Positions 52,425 to 62,569 of a stretch of DNA of 64,000 bases are shown here, piece after piece (within the stretch, counting starts at the first letter, position 1; each line of letters begins with the position of its first letter). Location: the NCBI RefSeq assembly GCF_030116705.1, contig NZ_JAOTIK010000001.1, forward strand, positions 186,001-250,000, given 5' to 3'. The notes below the pieces were generated by a model. The model worked only from the letters and a program-made list of their open reading frames with translations, did not search any database and was not told the DNA's origin. Source of the DNA: Streptomyces sp. ML-6 (GTDB lineage: Bacteria > Actinomycetota > Actinomycetes > Streptomycetales > Streptomycetaceae). The position numbers were made by a program, and so were the translations under genes.

Positions 52425-53195
52425 TTGGACATCAATGTCCATGAGTTGATGTCGTTGCCGGCCGGGCCGCGTTACCGGCTGCTTGCCGACCGGTTGAACG
52501 CCTGTCGGCTGTGGGCGTACGAGGACCTTTTCCCCTCGGTTTTCGCCGACGCCGTCGACCTCGTCTACGCCCGGGAAGAGCAGCATCTCAACGCCCAGCG
52601 GTTCGTCGAGCACACGTTCATCAATCTGATAACCAGACCCGGCGACCTGGTGGAGTTGTGCCGACGGATCCCCGCCGAGGATCTGCGTCTGGCGGTGGTC
52701 GAGGCCTACGTCCGTCATCCTCTGGTCGCGCACGACGTGCTGGCCGCCATGGGCGCCTCGGGTGAGCTGTACCGGGAGCTTCCGCCCGGAGGCTGGACCG
52801 AGGTGCCGATGCACCTGTATGCGTCCGCCAGACTCAATGCCGAGCCGAGCCGCCGCTTCGAACTCCATGAGCTGGTGCCTTTCGGTACGGTCCACGATCG
52901 GTCGTCCGCCCGGTCGGTCCTTCGCTCGGCCCTGGAGGCCGACCAGCTCACTGACCAGGCTCGGACGGCTGTGCTGAGTCCCGATGGCGTCGAAATACCT
53001 GCGCCCGCTTTCCACGAAGGCCAACGGGCGCAGGTGGTGCTCAACGACCGTAACCGCACACCCCGTCGCGGTGCCGTCCGGGCCAAGGTCTGGCACCACA
53101 GGGACCAGCAGTGGTACTTCTTCCTTCGCGACGACTCCGGGCGCAAGATCAGTAAGCGGTACTCCGCTGCGGACCTGGAGGCCCGCTGCTCCTGA
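52425..53195 (+). CDS. Hypothetical protein
   Basis: 256 aa. The likely start is TTG 52425 with GGGGAGAAGG just upstream; the reading MDINVHELMSLPAGPRYRLL follows. The protein is soluble, with helical N-terminal two-thirds (FVEHTFINLITRPGDLVELC) and a C-terminal SH3-like region (QRAQVVLNDRNR, KVWHHRDQQWYFFLRDD). I do not recognise a family. It lies beyond the terminator, so it may not belong to the cluster. Confidence 0.6.
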   Translation: MDINVHELMSLPAGPRYRLLADRLNACRLWAYEDLFPSVFADAVDLVYAREEQHLNAQRFVEHTFINLITRPGDLVELCRRIPAEDLRLAVVEAYVRHPLVAHDVLAAMGASGELYRELPPGGWTEVPMHLYASARLNAEPSRRFELHELVPFGTVHDRSSARSVLRSALEADQLTDQARTAVLSPDGVEIPAPAFHEGQRAQVVLNDRNRTPRRGAVRAKVWHHRDQQWYFFLRDDSGRKISKRYSAADLEARCS

Positions 53196-53368
53196 CGACC
53201 GACCCACGGCCCTGGGAGCCCGGCCACGCTCGCGATGTCCGAGCCGGTGCTCGGCGGCGAGTTGAAGGACCGCGGTCGCGGTGAACGTCTTGGTAGTGGT
53301 GCTGCCGGTGCGGATCCGCCTCCGGATTCTCCCGGTCGGATGGTGCCCCCTGTGCGGGGCGGGGATGT

Positions 53369-54706
53369 TCAGCCGGTGGCGGGTGCCGGGAGCCGGTAGC
53401 GGGCGGGGTCGACCGCTCCGGGCAGGTGGGTGGCGGGCCGGGCCGGGGCGGTTCGGGCGTGCGGCATCTGCTGCTGCGGGGGCGGTGCGGGGACCTGTTT
53501 GAAGGACAGGCCGGGCGGGGCCTTCACGGGTGTGGTGGTGCCCGGTGCGGGCAGGGGGACGTCGCGTCCGGGGCAGGAGGCCGCGGCGGGCGGCAGCGGG
53601 CGCGGGCTGGTGGAGGCGGGGGTGGGGCCGGTGATGCAGTTGCCTCCGGTGCGGGCGGCGGCGAGGACCAGCGCGGTGCCGCCGCCGATGGCGTTGTCCC
53701 GGATGCTGTTGCCCCGCACCGGGTAGCCCTGGACGTCCCGCAGGACGAGGGCGGCCACGCGGTGGTTCTCGATGCGGTTGCGTTCGATGCGGTTGCGGGT
53801 GCCGCCGCCGATCCCGATCCCGATGCCGAAACCGCCGTCGGCCTGCTCGGGGCTGCGGTCGTCGTTGTTCCCGGTGACGGTGTTGCCGACCACCACGGCC
53901 TCGCGCTGCGGCCCCAGGGCCTCCAGGCTGTCGGAGTTGACCGTCACACCGACCCGGTTGCGGCGCGCGGTGTTGGCCAGGAAGTACAGGCGGCGGGAGG
54001 CGTTGGTGACCTCGATGCCGATGGCGTTGTGCTCCACCACGTTGTCGCGCACCACCGTCTCGCACGGGTCGCACTGCCCGACGTAGATCCCCGAGTCGGA
54101 GTGCCCCGAGGCGTAGGAGCGCTCGATGACACCGCTGCGCGCGTCGAAGGCGTAGATGCCGTACAGGGCGTTGTTGTACGCGGTCACGTACGAGGCCCGG
54201 AAACCCCTCAGCGGCGGGAACCCGGCCGTGTCCAGCGGCTCGTACCCCGCACCCCCGCCCGCACCCGCCCCCTGCAGGCGCTCGTCGGTGACGCCGGTGA
54301 ACAGCACCCCGTTCGCCAGATGATTGCGGACCGTCAGATTCTCCACCACCGACCCCGCACCGGTGACCGTGATCCCGTTGGCACGCCGGAACTCCCCGTC
54401 CACCACCGTCCCGTTACGGTCCGCACCCCGCAGCACCACCCCCGGACGCCGCACGGCCACCGCCTCGCGGTACACACCCGAGGAAACCAGCACCACATCC
54501 CCCGGCCGGGCGACATCCACCGCCTGCTGAATGGTCCGGTACTTCCCGGGCACCCGCAACACCCCCGGCGGCCCCGACACCCCCCGCTCGCCCTCGGCAC
54601 CGTCAGAACCACACCCCGACAGCACCAGGAGCACCGCAGCAGCCAGCGCGGCACTGCGTAAGTTTCCTGAACTCCGGTTGCACGTACGGGATTTACGGGA
54701 TTTCAT
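53369..54706 (-). CDS. Parallel beta-helix lipoprotein
   Basis: 445 aa. A signal peptide with lipobox LSGC (Cys about residue 33) predicts a lipid-anchored exported protein. The body is a right-handed beta-helix of the NosD/CASH type, with repeated Asn-rich turns (IQQAVDVARPGDVVLVSSG, NGITVTGAGSVVENLTVRNH, NALYGIYAFDARSG, RNRIERNRIENH). A Pro-rich tail follows. ATG 54706 is used; ATG 54721 is equally possible. It probably binds or modifies a polysaccharide. Divergent from the peroxidase gene. Confidence 0.82.
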   Translation of the reverse strand: MKSRKSRTCNRSSGNLRSAALAAAVLLVLSGCGSDGAEGERGVSGPPGVLRVPGKYRTIQQAVDVARPGDVVLVSSGVYREAVAVRRPGVVLRGADRNGTVVDGEFRRANGITVTGAGSVVENLTVRNHLANGVLFTGVTDERLQGAGAGGGAGYEPLDTAGFPPLRGFRASYVTAYNNALYGIYAFDARSGVIERSYASGHSDSGIYVGQCDPCETVVRDNVVEHNAIGIEVTNASRRLYFLANTARRNRVGVTVNSDSLEALGPQREAVVVGNTVTGNNDDRSPEQADGGFGIGIGIGGGTRNRIERNRIENHRVAALVLRDVQGYPVRGNSIRDNAIGGGTALVLAAARTGGNCITGPTPASTSPRPLPPAAASCPGRDVPLPAPGTTTPVKAPPGLSFKQVPAPPPQQQMPHARTAPARPATHLPGAVDPARYRLPAPATG

Positions 54707-54821
54707 GACAAGGGATCTCATGGTGGATAGGTGTATCATTGCGCCTCGCCTTCCGGTGGATCCTGTGTGCACTCTGCCCTCATCGCATCCTGTGTTTCCG
54801 CGTTTCTGCCCTGGAGTCCTG

Positions 54822-55922
54822 GTGACCGCCCTGCCTTCGCCCCGCCGCCGTACGCTGCTGGTCGCCCCGCTCGCCGCGGCCACCGCCTGCGGTGCCCCCT
54901 CCGACACGGACTCCACCCGCACCACGGCCTCCGGTGCCTCCGGAAGCAGAACCGGAAACAAAAGCGGTCCCGTTCTCCGTACTCAGCCGGGCATCGCCAC
55001 TCCGCAGCCCGCCCATGTGCTGCTGCTCGCCCACGACCTGTCCCCCACCCGCCCGAAGGCGGCTGCCGTCCGCCGTGTCCTGTCCGACTGGTGGACCGAC
55101 TGGGCTTCCCGCCCCGTTCCGGGAGTGACACCGACCGTGGCCGTCGGCCCCACCCTGTACCGCAAGCTGGGTATGACCGCCCCGCCCCGGCTGAAGGACC
55201 TGCCGTCCTTCCCCCACGACCGCCTCGAAGCCCGGCGCGGCGGCGGTGATGTGCTGGTCCAGGTCTGCGGGCCGAGTGCCGCCGCCTGTGACCGGGCCGC
55301 CGCCCGGCTCGCCGCACGGGCCGCCGGTGTCCTGGTCCCGCGCTGGCGGCAGCCCGGATTCCTGCCGCCCCGCGCCACGGGCGAGACCCCGCGCAACCTC
55401 TTCGGCTTCAAGGACGGCACGGAAAACCCCCCGGCGGACGAACTCGCCCGCTGGGTCTGGCACGACGACGGCAGCACCTGCCTCGTCTATCGGCGCATCC
55501 ACATGGACACCGACACGTTCACCGCCCTGCCCCCCACCCGGCAGGAACAGATCATCGGACGCCACCGCACCACCGGAGCACCCCTGGGCGCACGCCACGA
55601 ACACGACCCGGTCGACCTCTACGCCAAATCCCCCCAGGGCCGCTACGACATCCCCGCCGACGCCCACATCCGTCTCGCCCACTCCCGCCTCGACGGCGGC
55701 GCCCGCATGCTGCGCCGGGGCTACTCCTACCGCAACACCCCCCATGACCAGGGCCTGCTCTTCCTCGCCTATCTCCGCGATCCCGCCCTGTTCACCCGCG
55801 TCCAGGAACGCCTGGCCGCCAACGACGCGATGAACCCCTTCATCGAACACCGGGCGTCCGCCGTGGCCCACGTACTCCCCGCTCCACCACCCGGCGAATC
55901 CCTCGGCGACCAACTGCGCTGA
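54822..55922 (+). CDS. DyP-type heme peroxidase with Tat-type lipoprotein signal
   Basis: 366 aa from GTG 54822 with a GGAG site. RRRTLL is a twin-arginine motif, and ATAC near residue 23 could be a lipobox. The catalytic GxxDG motif is NLFGFKDGTENP, the proximal heme His is in HIRLAHSR and the conserved Arg is in RRGYSYRN. These enzymes oxidise dyes, phenols or heme and are exported folded. No EfeU or EfeO genes are adjacent, so a link to iron uptake is not supported. The divergent beta-helix lipoprotein may be a functional partner. Confidence 0.88.
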   Translation: MTALPSPRRRTLLVAPLAAATACGAPSDTDSTRTTASGASGSRTGNKSGPVLRTQPGIATPQPAHVLLLAHDLSPTRPKAAAVRRVLSDWWTDWASRPVPGVTPTVAVGPTLYRKLGMTAPPRLKDLPSFPHDRLEARRGGGDVLVQVCGPSAAACDRAAARLAARAAGVLVPRWRQPGFLPPRATGETPRNLFGFKDGTENPPADELARWVWHDDGSTCLVYRRIHMDTDTFTALPPTRQEQIIGRHRTTGAPLGARHEHDPVDLYAKSPQGRYDIPADAHIRLAHSRLDGGARMLRRGYSYRNTPHDQGLLFLAYLRDPALFTRVQERLAANDAMNPFIEHRASAVAHVLPAPPPGESLGDQLR

Positions 55923-55996
55923 CCAGCAGCCGAGTTCGCCCCCATCGGCCGCGGGGCCGCTCCCGACGGGCACCGGGGCGCGCGGGAGCGGGGGCG

Positions 55997-56827
55997 TCAT
56001 CCGGTGCCCCATGGTGCCGCGGGGAGCTTCGCGCCGCTGTCGCGCCCGGAGAACTCCACCGTGGTCGGGGTGCCCAGACCCGGCATCCGCATCGTCACCC
56101 GCCGCAGGTCGGCGTCGCCGTCGACCCAGTACGTCAGCGGCGACCGTCCGCCTTCGGGCCCCGCACCGGGCGCGGTGCCCCGGGCTCGTGGCCCGGCGAA
56201 GCGGTCGTAGTCGCGGCCGTCGATACGGTCGCGCTGCAGCCAGCGGGCCCCGGACTGTGCAAGTAGCAGCGGGTTGTCGGGGCGGTCCGCGCCGAGCCCG
56301 ATCAGCAGCCGGAGCCCGGCGTCCAGCGGATCGGCCGTGTAGGAGCGCGCGGACCAGCCCGAGCGCGGGACGTGCTCCGCCTGCCGCCAGGGCGGACCGC
56401 TGCCGCCCTTCGGCGCGGGGGCCAGACCGAGGCCGCCGGCGTCCCAGACGATCAGGCCGTGGTCGAGCCCCCCGGCGGCGGGCCCGGAGGATTCGGGGGC
56501 CCCGGCGGGACCGGTGACCCGGTACGTGCCCACGGCCCGGTGGGTCCGGTAGTCCACGACCCCCTCCACCCGCACCACCGTTCCGCCGCCCTCGGCGGCG
56601 GTGAGGGTCACCCTCACGGGACTGGCCTGGTACAGGTTCAGCCGTGACAGCCCCAGCCTGGACGCCTCGTCCATCGTCACCGGCCGCTCGGCGGGACGGT
56701 CCTCGGAGAGGTTCCGGTAGGCGGCCGCGCCGCCCGCCGCGATGCCGCACACCGCGATCGCGATCAGGGTTCCGAGCCAGAGGGTCCGATGCGGCGTACG
56801 GCCACCGGTCTTCCTCCTGCGAGCCAT
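55997..56827 (-). CDS. Membrane-anchored protein, LolA-like fold possible
   Basis: 276 aa. The basic N-terminus is followed by one helix (LWLGTLIAIAVCGIAAGGAA, about residues 15-34) and an extracytoplasmic domain. The motif VTMRMPGLGTPTTVEFSG near the end, with the preceding YWVDGDADLRRV, resembles the last strands of LppX/LolA-like domains found in actinobacterial lipoproteins. ATG 56827 has an AGAAGG ribosome site. The ligand and role are unknown. Confidence 0.65.
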   Translation of the reverse strand: MARRRKTGGRTPHRTLWLGTLIAIAVCGIAAGGAAAYRNLSEDRPAERPVTMDEASRLGLSRLNLYQASPVRVTLTAAEGGGTVVRVEGVVDYRTHRAVGTYRVTGPAGAPESSGPAAGGLDHGLIVWDAGGLGLAPAPKGGSGPPWRQAEHVPRSGWSARSYTADPLDAGLRLLIGLGADRPDNPLLLAQSGARWLQRDRIDGRDYDRFAGPRARGTAPGAGPEGGRSPLTYWVDGDADLRRVTMRMPGLGTPTTVEFSGRDSGAKLPAAPWGTG

Positions 56828-57028
56828 GCAATTGCCTTCTCTCGTCGGTCGGTCACGCGGGAGGGCGGGTCCGCGAACCGCTGGTCCGCGAACCCGCCCG
56901 GTCCGGCCCGGAGGGTCCACCGTCACCGGCCGCCCCGCCCGGAACCTGCCGGGGCGGGGCAGCCGCTCGTGCGGCAGGCCCTCAGGGGCCAGGGCGTGTT
57001 TCGAAAGTCCCGTCCGGCCGGGAACGCC

Positions 57029-59773
57029 CTAGGGGTGCCGCACCCTTCGTCTGCGCATCAGCACGACCAGGCCCGTGCCGAGAACGGTGAGCACCGCGCA
57101 ACCGGCCAGGGCCCACAGGACCGCCTGGCCCGTTCCGGTGTCCGCCAGGCCCGAGTTGGGCACGTGGCCCGGGTCATTCGGCTCGCCCGGCGCGTCCGGT
57201 GCATCCGGCGTGTCCGGTTTTGGTGGCGGTGTGGTGTCGGGCAGCCGTCGGTTGACCGCTGTCACCGAGACCCCGACGTCGAGGTTTTCGGAGGTCAGCA
57301 CCAGTGGCCCGAACACCGCCACGTCCGGTGCGGCGTACCCGGCGGGCGGGCTGATCTCCTGCCAGTAGTACGTGCCCGGTGTGCCGGTGCCGCGGCAGAT
57401 GCCGTCGGTCTTGGTCGCGCAGGGTTTGCCGACCCGTGTGTCCGGCTTCGCTCCGGTGGTCTGCAGGTCGTCGGAGCCGTTCGTCTCCTTCCACAGCTGG
57501 AACTTCGCGCGGGCCAGCGGTTTGCCGTCCTGGTCATGTTTGACCAGACGCAGCACGCCCTCCTGTTGCCGGAAACCGAAGTCGTAGGTGTGGTCGTTCT
57601 CCCCCGGTCCGCCGGTGGTCAGTTCCCGCTGGGGGAACTTCGCACCGTCCGGGACGATGCCCTTGGAGTCGACGAAGTGGTTGTCACCGACATCCGCCTT
57701 CGTGGGCACCCACTGGTGGAGCGGTCCGCCCTTGGCGTAGTCGGCCGGCTCGTCGAGGCGGACGGTGTACTTGGTCCTCGGCTTCAGGCCGCCGGCGACG
57801 TTGGAGTCGTCGAAGTAGTACTCACCCCGCGCCGTCGTCCTTGTCGTCCCCACGACCTTGCCCGCCTGGTCGTACAGGTTGACGGTCACGCCCTCGACCG
57901 GTTTCTGGCCGGGGCGCTGAATGCCCGTGCGCTCGGGGTCGTACCAGACCCGGTTGCCGATCTGGAGGGGTGCCTGGTCGCAGAGCACCTCCAGGTCGCC
58001 CATCGAGGCGCCCTTGCCGAACGGGGCTGCGGTGCCCGGCGGGTTGAGGCGCAGGCCGAACTTCGGGTCCTGCTTGCCATCACGCTGGAGGAACGACGTG
58101 CCATAGCCGAAGGCGGTGTGGTTGGGGTCGAAAGCGGAGGTCGCGATGGTGTTCTCGACCTTGGAGAGCGCCATGCCGGCGAACGCCGTGTTGTGGTGAC
58201 CACCCCAGCCGGTGTCGAAGAACCGGGTGCCCCGAGGGGACAGCCCGCAGCCGTTGTTGGTGTCCATCACATACATGCCGTTCGCCAGACATGCCTTGTT
58301 CAGGTCGCCGCCGGACAGGACGTTGGCAACCGAGTCGGGCGTGGGGGCGGCCGGGGCGCGGTCGCCCAAGCGGTCGCGGAAGGCCAGCAGCATGGAGCCG
58401 TCGGCCTCGAAGTCGATCTCGCCCAACTCCGGCTCGGGCTGGGCCAGATAGCTCCGGCACGGCTGGCCGTTCTGGGAGGTCGGGAAGGTGCTGGTCCAGG
58501 GGAACCAGCCCGCGCCGTCGCACGGGGGCCCGCCGACCGTGGACTGGCGCGGATAGTCCAGCGGCTGGTCCAGCACTGGCCTCCGGAACGCTCCGGTGGC
58601 GAGGTCGAAGGGCATGACCACCGCGCGCAGGTCCGAGACCTTCCCGGTGGACTCGCCGGAGCACACCCCGCCGACGTAGCCGACGCCGTCATGCAGGCCG
58701 AGGCCGAACGGGCGCCAGTCCCCCGCCGCCGGACAGCCCGGGTCCGGGATGCCGACGACGGCCTTGGGCGCCGACGCGGTCGCCGCCGTGGCGTCGTAGC
58801 GGTAGAGCTTGCGGTTGTTGAGGTTGACGACGAAGAGGTCCTTGCCGTCATCGGTGATCTTGATGCCGCCCAGACTCTCCTTGCCGGGTACGGCAAGGAA
58901 TGCGTCATCGGTGCCCGAGCCGTGCGCCGTCGTCCCCGCGTCCGGGACGACGGTGAACAGGGTGGTCTTCTTCCGCGCGGGATCGCTCACGTAGATCCCC
59001 CCGGCGCCGCCCGGGCCGTAGCCCGTGGTGCGCTTGGCCACCGCCGAGGAGAACACCCGCTTGTCGGCCTTGTTCCACGCGATGCCGAACAGCGCGCCGG
59101 TCTCGGCGTTGGTGGCGATGTCCGTGACGTCGGCGTCGACGCCGGCCTGGCCGCGCGCATCGTACGGGAAGGAGACCAGCGTGCGCTGCGCCCCGCCCTC
59201 TCGGGTGGTGGGCTGACAGGTCGTCACAAGCGTTGCGTTCTTCTGGCAGTAGTCACCCGGATTCCACAGCCCGGTGGTGTACGCCACGCTCTTCCCGTCG
59301 GAGAGGTCGACGAACTCCTCGTTGCTGCTCAACTGGTTGGGCGCGCCGTCCAGTCCCTGGCGTGAGGCGAAGGCCGGGAACAGCACGTCCGGCTTCGGAT
59401 TCATCACCTGTACCCGGTACTTGCCGCTGGTGGCCTTGCCCGCCGGCGGGGTCAGTGTCACGGTGCCGTCGGCTGCCGTGACCCCCTCGGTGCCCACCCC
59501 GGCGTCGTCGGTGAGGGTCACCTCGACGCCGGCCATCCCGGGTTCCAGCGCGGGTGCCCACACTCCGTCGGTGTCCACGGCCCGGACCACCCGGACCGTC
59601 ACTGATCCATCCTTCTCCTGCGAGTGCGCCGCGGGCGCCCCGGCCAACGAACCACTACCGATTCCCGAAGCGAGCGCGACCAGACAGCCGACGGTGCGGC
59701 GGCCGAGTAACCCCGGTCGCCGCCGACGCGGTCGGGGCGCGGCTCCCTTCACTTGTTCATTTATTGATGTCAT
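57029..59773 (-). CDS. Large sortase-anchored adhesin-like protein (SdrD/SpaA B domains)
   Basis: 914 aa. The signal peptide contains the basic RRRRPGLLGRR and a hydrophobic core. An N-terminal beta domain is followed by a propeller-like region of about 400 residues (GIYVSDPARKKTTLF, GGIKITDDGKDLFVVNLNNR). An SdrD B-type domain comes next (IGNRVWYDPERTGIQRPG, VNLYDQAGKV, GEYYFDD), then a SpaA/Cna-B-type domain (LRLVKHDQDGKPLARAKFQL). The C-terminus has LADTG, a hydrophobic helix and RRRR, the sortase class E signal. It probably acts at the hyphal surface. Confidence 0.85.
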   Translation of the reverse strand: MTSINEQVKGAAPRPRRRRPGLLGRRTVGCLVALASGIGSGSLAGAPAAHSQEKDGSVTVRVVRAVDTDGVWAPALEPGMAGVEVTLTDDAGVGTEGVTAADGTVTLTPPAGKATSGKYRVQVMNPKPDVLFPAFASRQGLDGAPNQLSSNEEFVDLSDGKSVAYTTGLWNPGDYCQKNATLVTTCQPTTREGGAQRTLVSFPYDARGQAGVDADVTDIATNAETGALFGIAWNKADKRVFSSAVAKRTTGYGPGGAGGIYVSDPARKKTTLFTVVPDAGTTAHGSGTDDAFLAVPGKESLGGIKITDDGKDLFVVNLNNRKLYRYDATAATASAPKAVVGIPDPGCPAAGDWRPFGLGLHDGVGYVGGVCSGESTGKVSDLRAVVMPFDLATGAFRRPVLDQPLDYPRQSTVGGPPCDGAGWFPWTSTFPTSQNGQPCRSYLAQPEPELGEIDFEADGSMLLAFRDRLGDRAPAAPTPDSVANVLSGGDLNKACLANGMYVMDTNNGCGLSPRGTRFFDTGWGGHHNTAFAGMALSKVENTIATSAFDPNHTAFGYGTSFLQRDGKQDPKFGLRLNPPGTAAPFGKGASMGDLEVLCDQAPLQIGNRVWYDPERTGIQRPGQKPVEGVTVNLYDQAGKVVGTTRTTARGEYYFDDSNVAGGLKPRTKYTVRLDEPADYAKGGPLHQWVPTKADVGDNHFVDSKGIVPDGAKFPQRELTTGGPGENDHTYDFGFRQQEGVLRLVKHDQDGKPLARAKFQLWKETNGSDDLQTTGAKPDTRVGKPCATKTDGICRGTGTPGTYYWQEISPPAGYAAPDVAVFGPLVLTSENLDVGVSVTAVNRRLPDTTPPPKPDTPDAPDAPGEPNDPGHVPNSGLADTGTGQAVLWALAGCAVLTVLGTGLVVLMRRRRVRHP

Positions 59774-60239
59774 CCCTTGCTCTCAGCGTTCGGAAGGGCT
59801 TGCAGCCCTGCTCGTGAGGGAGTACATGGAGATACGGAGAACCGCATTGTCGGCGATCCTAAAGGGAAGTTAAGCAAGATCGTGACCGAATGGTGAATTT
59901 GCCCTCGGGCGGCACCCTTTTCAGGAGAATTCCGTGCCTTCCCGTCGGTGCCCGTGCGGTGCACACGCCGCAGGAACCGTCCGGCGAGAAGAATAAATGG
60001 GACAGGCGTTCGGTAGCGGGTAATTGACTCCCGTGCCCGCTACGGATTCGTCTCCGCCGGCTTCCCGGGGCACCGCCTCGGGAACCGGGCCACCGTCACC
60101 GCATCCCGCGCGGCGCCTCGTCGCCGGGTGGGGAAAACCCCCGGCGAAACAGGTGGCGTTCCCCAGGGACCGGGCGGGCGGGGTGAGGCAGGGTTGTCCC
60201 GCCCGAACACTGCACCGTTCTCCAGGGGGATCCTCCATC
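59774..60239. other. Divergent intergenic region
   Basis: 466 bp between the surface protein and a membrane protein gene. The part at 59830-59930 is AT-richer than average and probably contains the surface-protein promoter. A reading frame from 60024 joins the next gene but has no coding character before 60240. Confidence 0.5.
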
Positions 60240-61109
60240 ATGTCCAGTCCCGCGGTCCCTGGGCGGTCCGGGCGGTTCGCAGGCGTCCCGGGCCGCGCGC
60301 CCGCCCTGCTCGCCGCCCTCGCCGCCGTCCTCCTCCCCGCCGTTTTCGTGGTGCCGCACATGCTGGCTGCGGACGGATCGGAGGACGGCTTCGCGGATCA
60401 GCGCAACCTCATCGACACCGTCGGCGAGGAATTCGTCCGATACTGGAACTCCGGTGACCGGATGTTTTCCCCCGGGATGGAGAGGGTCGTCGATTACTGG
60501 TTCCGTTTCCACGTGGTCAAGGCGGTGATCGCCGCGGTCCTGTTGATCGTGGTCGTGGCGCTCGGCGTTCTTCTCCGGAAGTCCTTCCCGCGGGGCGGCG
60601 GTGCCGGGCCGGCCAGAAGGGCCGCCGTCGCGACGGGCCGCGTCGTCGTCACGGTGCTCGCCCTGTTCTCGTCGGTGATCGTGGTGGTCAACATCCAGGG
60701 TGCGGTGGCGCCGTTCACCTCGCTGCTGTCGATGCTGCCCGTGGGAACCCGCCACGGAAAACTCGCCGACACGCTCGATCAAGTCCGGCAGCGACTGGCC
60801 GACTCCTTGACCACGGGCGCCTCTCCCCCGCCCGCCCTCGATGCGATGATCAGCGACAACTCCCGGTATCACGTGGCGTTGGCGGTGACGGCCGCGATCG
60901 TGGCGGTCGCCCTCGTCGCCCTGAGCGGGGTGTTGTGGAGGCGGTTCCTGCGCACGGGACCGTCCGGCGAGCACTCCAGGCGTGCGCTGGGGGCATGCGG
61001 TGTGCTGACGGTCGCGTTGTCGCTGGTCGTGGCTGTTGTCGCGGTGGCCAACCTGTCCACCGCGTCCGATTCGGCGCAAGGGCTGTCGGTCTTCTTCAAC
61101 GGCGGATGA
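60240..61109 (+). CDS. Hypothetical four-helix membrane protein
   Basis: 289 aa with hydrophobic helices at about residues 20-40, 95-115, 135-155, 210-230 and 250-270, and an extracytoplasmic segment containing FVRYWNSGDRMFSPGMERVV. ATG 60240 follows GGGGATCC. I do not recognise a family. It could be a single transcription unit. Confidence 0.65.
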   Translation: MSSPAVPGRSGRFAGVPGRAPALLAALAAVLLPAVFVVPHMLAADGSEDGFADQRNLIDTVGEEFVRYWNSGDRMFSPGMERVVDYWFRFHVVKAVIAAVLLIVVVALGVLLRKSFPRGGGAGPARRAAVATGRVVVTVLALFSSVIVVVNIQGAVAPFTSLLSMLPVGTRHGKLADTLDQVRQRLADSLTTGASPPPALDAMISDNSRYHVALAVTAAIVAVALVALSGVLWRRFLRTGPSGEHSRRALGACGVLTVALSLVVAVVAVANLSTASDSAQGLSVFFNGG

Positions 61110-61558
61110 GGATGCCGGTCCCCGCGTGAACGGCTCGGTCCCGTCCGGCTGCGTCCCGGTGAGCGGGCCCCGGCCGTCCGGGAACCCGCCCCGCCGGACT
61201 CCTCGGATGGCGTACCCGTCCCACAGGGGGCCGCCGAACCGGTCCAGCACTTCTGCCACGACCGCGGCGAAGGGCTTCACGTCGCCGGACATCGCCTGCG
61301 CGGCGGTTTCGGCCAATGCGCGGTGAGCACGGGGTCGTCCATGACCGCAGCGTACGTGCCGGCGTCGCCCCGTGGGAGAAGTGGGGTCCGCCGCACCCCG
61401 GCTCGCCCCGGGAACACGTGAGCGGCGTTGTGCAGATGCCCAGGAATCCGGTGTGACGGCTGGGCACCTGCGGACAGACAGGAGCGGAACGAGATCCCAT
61501 CATGGCTCTGGTCACGATGCGAGGACGCGCAACGTGCCGTATCCGTGGAGGAGTTGCC
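61110..61558. other. Intergenic region with possible antisense gene remnant
   Basis: 449 bp. On the minus strand MDDPVLTAHWPKPPRR (from about 61340) and, in another frame, FAAVVAEVLDRFGGPLWDGYAIRGVRRGG (to about 61150) read like two pieces of one small protein split by a frameshift. There is no family match I can name, so it is not called as a gene. Confidence 0.4.
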
Positions 61559-62470
61559 ATGTCGGGCAGGAGAAGGTGGCGTACGGTCGGTGGGCTTCTG
61601 GCCGCCGCCGTGTTGATGGTGGGTGCGGCGCCCGGGGTTTCCGCGGGTGCCGTCGGGGCGGGTGGCGCGGCCGGGGTGCCGTCGGTGGTTTCGGTGGACG
61701 CGGGAAGCGTCCCGGCCGTCGGCACCGACTGGGGTGCGCCGGGGCCGTACGCCGTGAGCGTGGAAGTCGGGATCGTGCACACCTTCTACCGGCCGCAGGA
61801 CCTGGGGCAGTCGGGCAAGCCCCATCCCGTGATCATCTGGGGCAACGGCACGGGCGCGGTGCCCGCCGTGTACAGCTCGTTGCTGCGGCACTGGGCGAGT
61901 CACGGTTTCATCGTGGCCGCCGCCAACACGCCCACCTCCAACTACGCGATCAGCATGCGCCTGGGCATCGACGTGCTGGAGCAGCGGAACGCGGACAGTT
62001 CGAGTCCCTACCACCGCAAGGTGGATCTGGCGCACATCGGGTCGGCCGGTCATTCGCAGGGCGGCGCGGCCGCCGTCAACGCGGCGATCGATCCACGGGT
62101 GATCACCGCCGTGCCCATCCAGCCGGGTCCCCTGACCGATCCGGATCTGATGGACGAGCCCGTCTTCTATCTGGCCGGGCAGCAGGACAGGATCGTGTGG
62201 CCGGTGCTGGTGAAGGGGATGTACCAGGACTCCGACCACGTCCCTGCCGTCTACGGCGAGGTCCGGGGCGCCGGTCACCTCGACTCGATCGGCGACGGCG
62301 GGGACTTCCGTGCCCCGGCCACCGCCTGGTTCCGCTACTGGCTGATGGGGGACGGGGCGGCCGGCCGGATGTTCTTCGGCCCGGACTGCGGCTACTGCAC
62401 GGATTCCGCCCTGTGGTCCGGCTGGGAGCGGAACGCCGCCGCGCTGCGGCTTTCCGCCCCGACGGCCTGA
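61559..62470 (+). CDS. Secreted alpha/beta hydrolase (PETase/chlorophyllase-like)
   Basis: 303 aa. The signal peptide begins RRRWRTVGGLLAAAVLMVG. The catalytic triad is Ser in GHSQGG, Asp in AGQQDRIV and His in GAGHLD; the oxyanion region is IIWGNGTGA. Two Cys in CGYC near the end may form a disulfide. The arrangement resembles extracellular polyester or lipid hydrolases. ATG 61559 has GGAGGAG just upstream. Confidence 0.85.
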   Translation: MSGRRRWRTVGGLLAAAVLMVGAAPGVSAGAVGAGGAAGVPSVVSVDAGSVPAVGTDWGAPGPYAVSVEVGIVHTFYRPQDLGQSGKPHPVIIWGNGTGAVPAVYSSLLRHWASHGFIVAAANTPTSNYAISMRLGIDVLEQRNADSSSPYHRKVDLAHIGSAGHSQGGAAAVNAAIDPRVITAVPIQPGPLTDPDLMDEPVFYLAGQQDRIVWPVLVKGMYQDSDHVPAVYGEVRGAGHLDSIGDGGDFRAPATAWFRYWLMGDGAAGRMFFGPDCGYCTDSALWSGWERNAAALRLSAPTA

Positions 62471-62569
62471 GGGGCAGCCCCGCATCGGTCAACTCGGCTG
62501 ACCGGCTGGTGAGTTCGTTGTCCCGCCCCGGGGCTGGCGGCACCGTCCGCCCCGGAGTGGATACGGTGT

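Noticed and set aside
54822..55922. EfeB of an EfeUOB iron-uptake operon
   Set aside because: The DyP domain and Tat-type signal fit, but neither EfeU nor EfeO is adjacent and the neighbour is a beta-helix lipoprotein.
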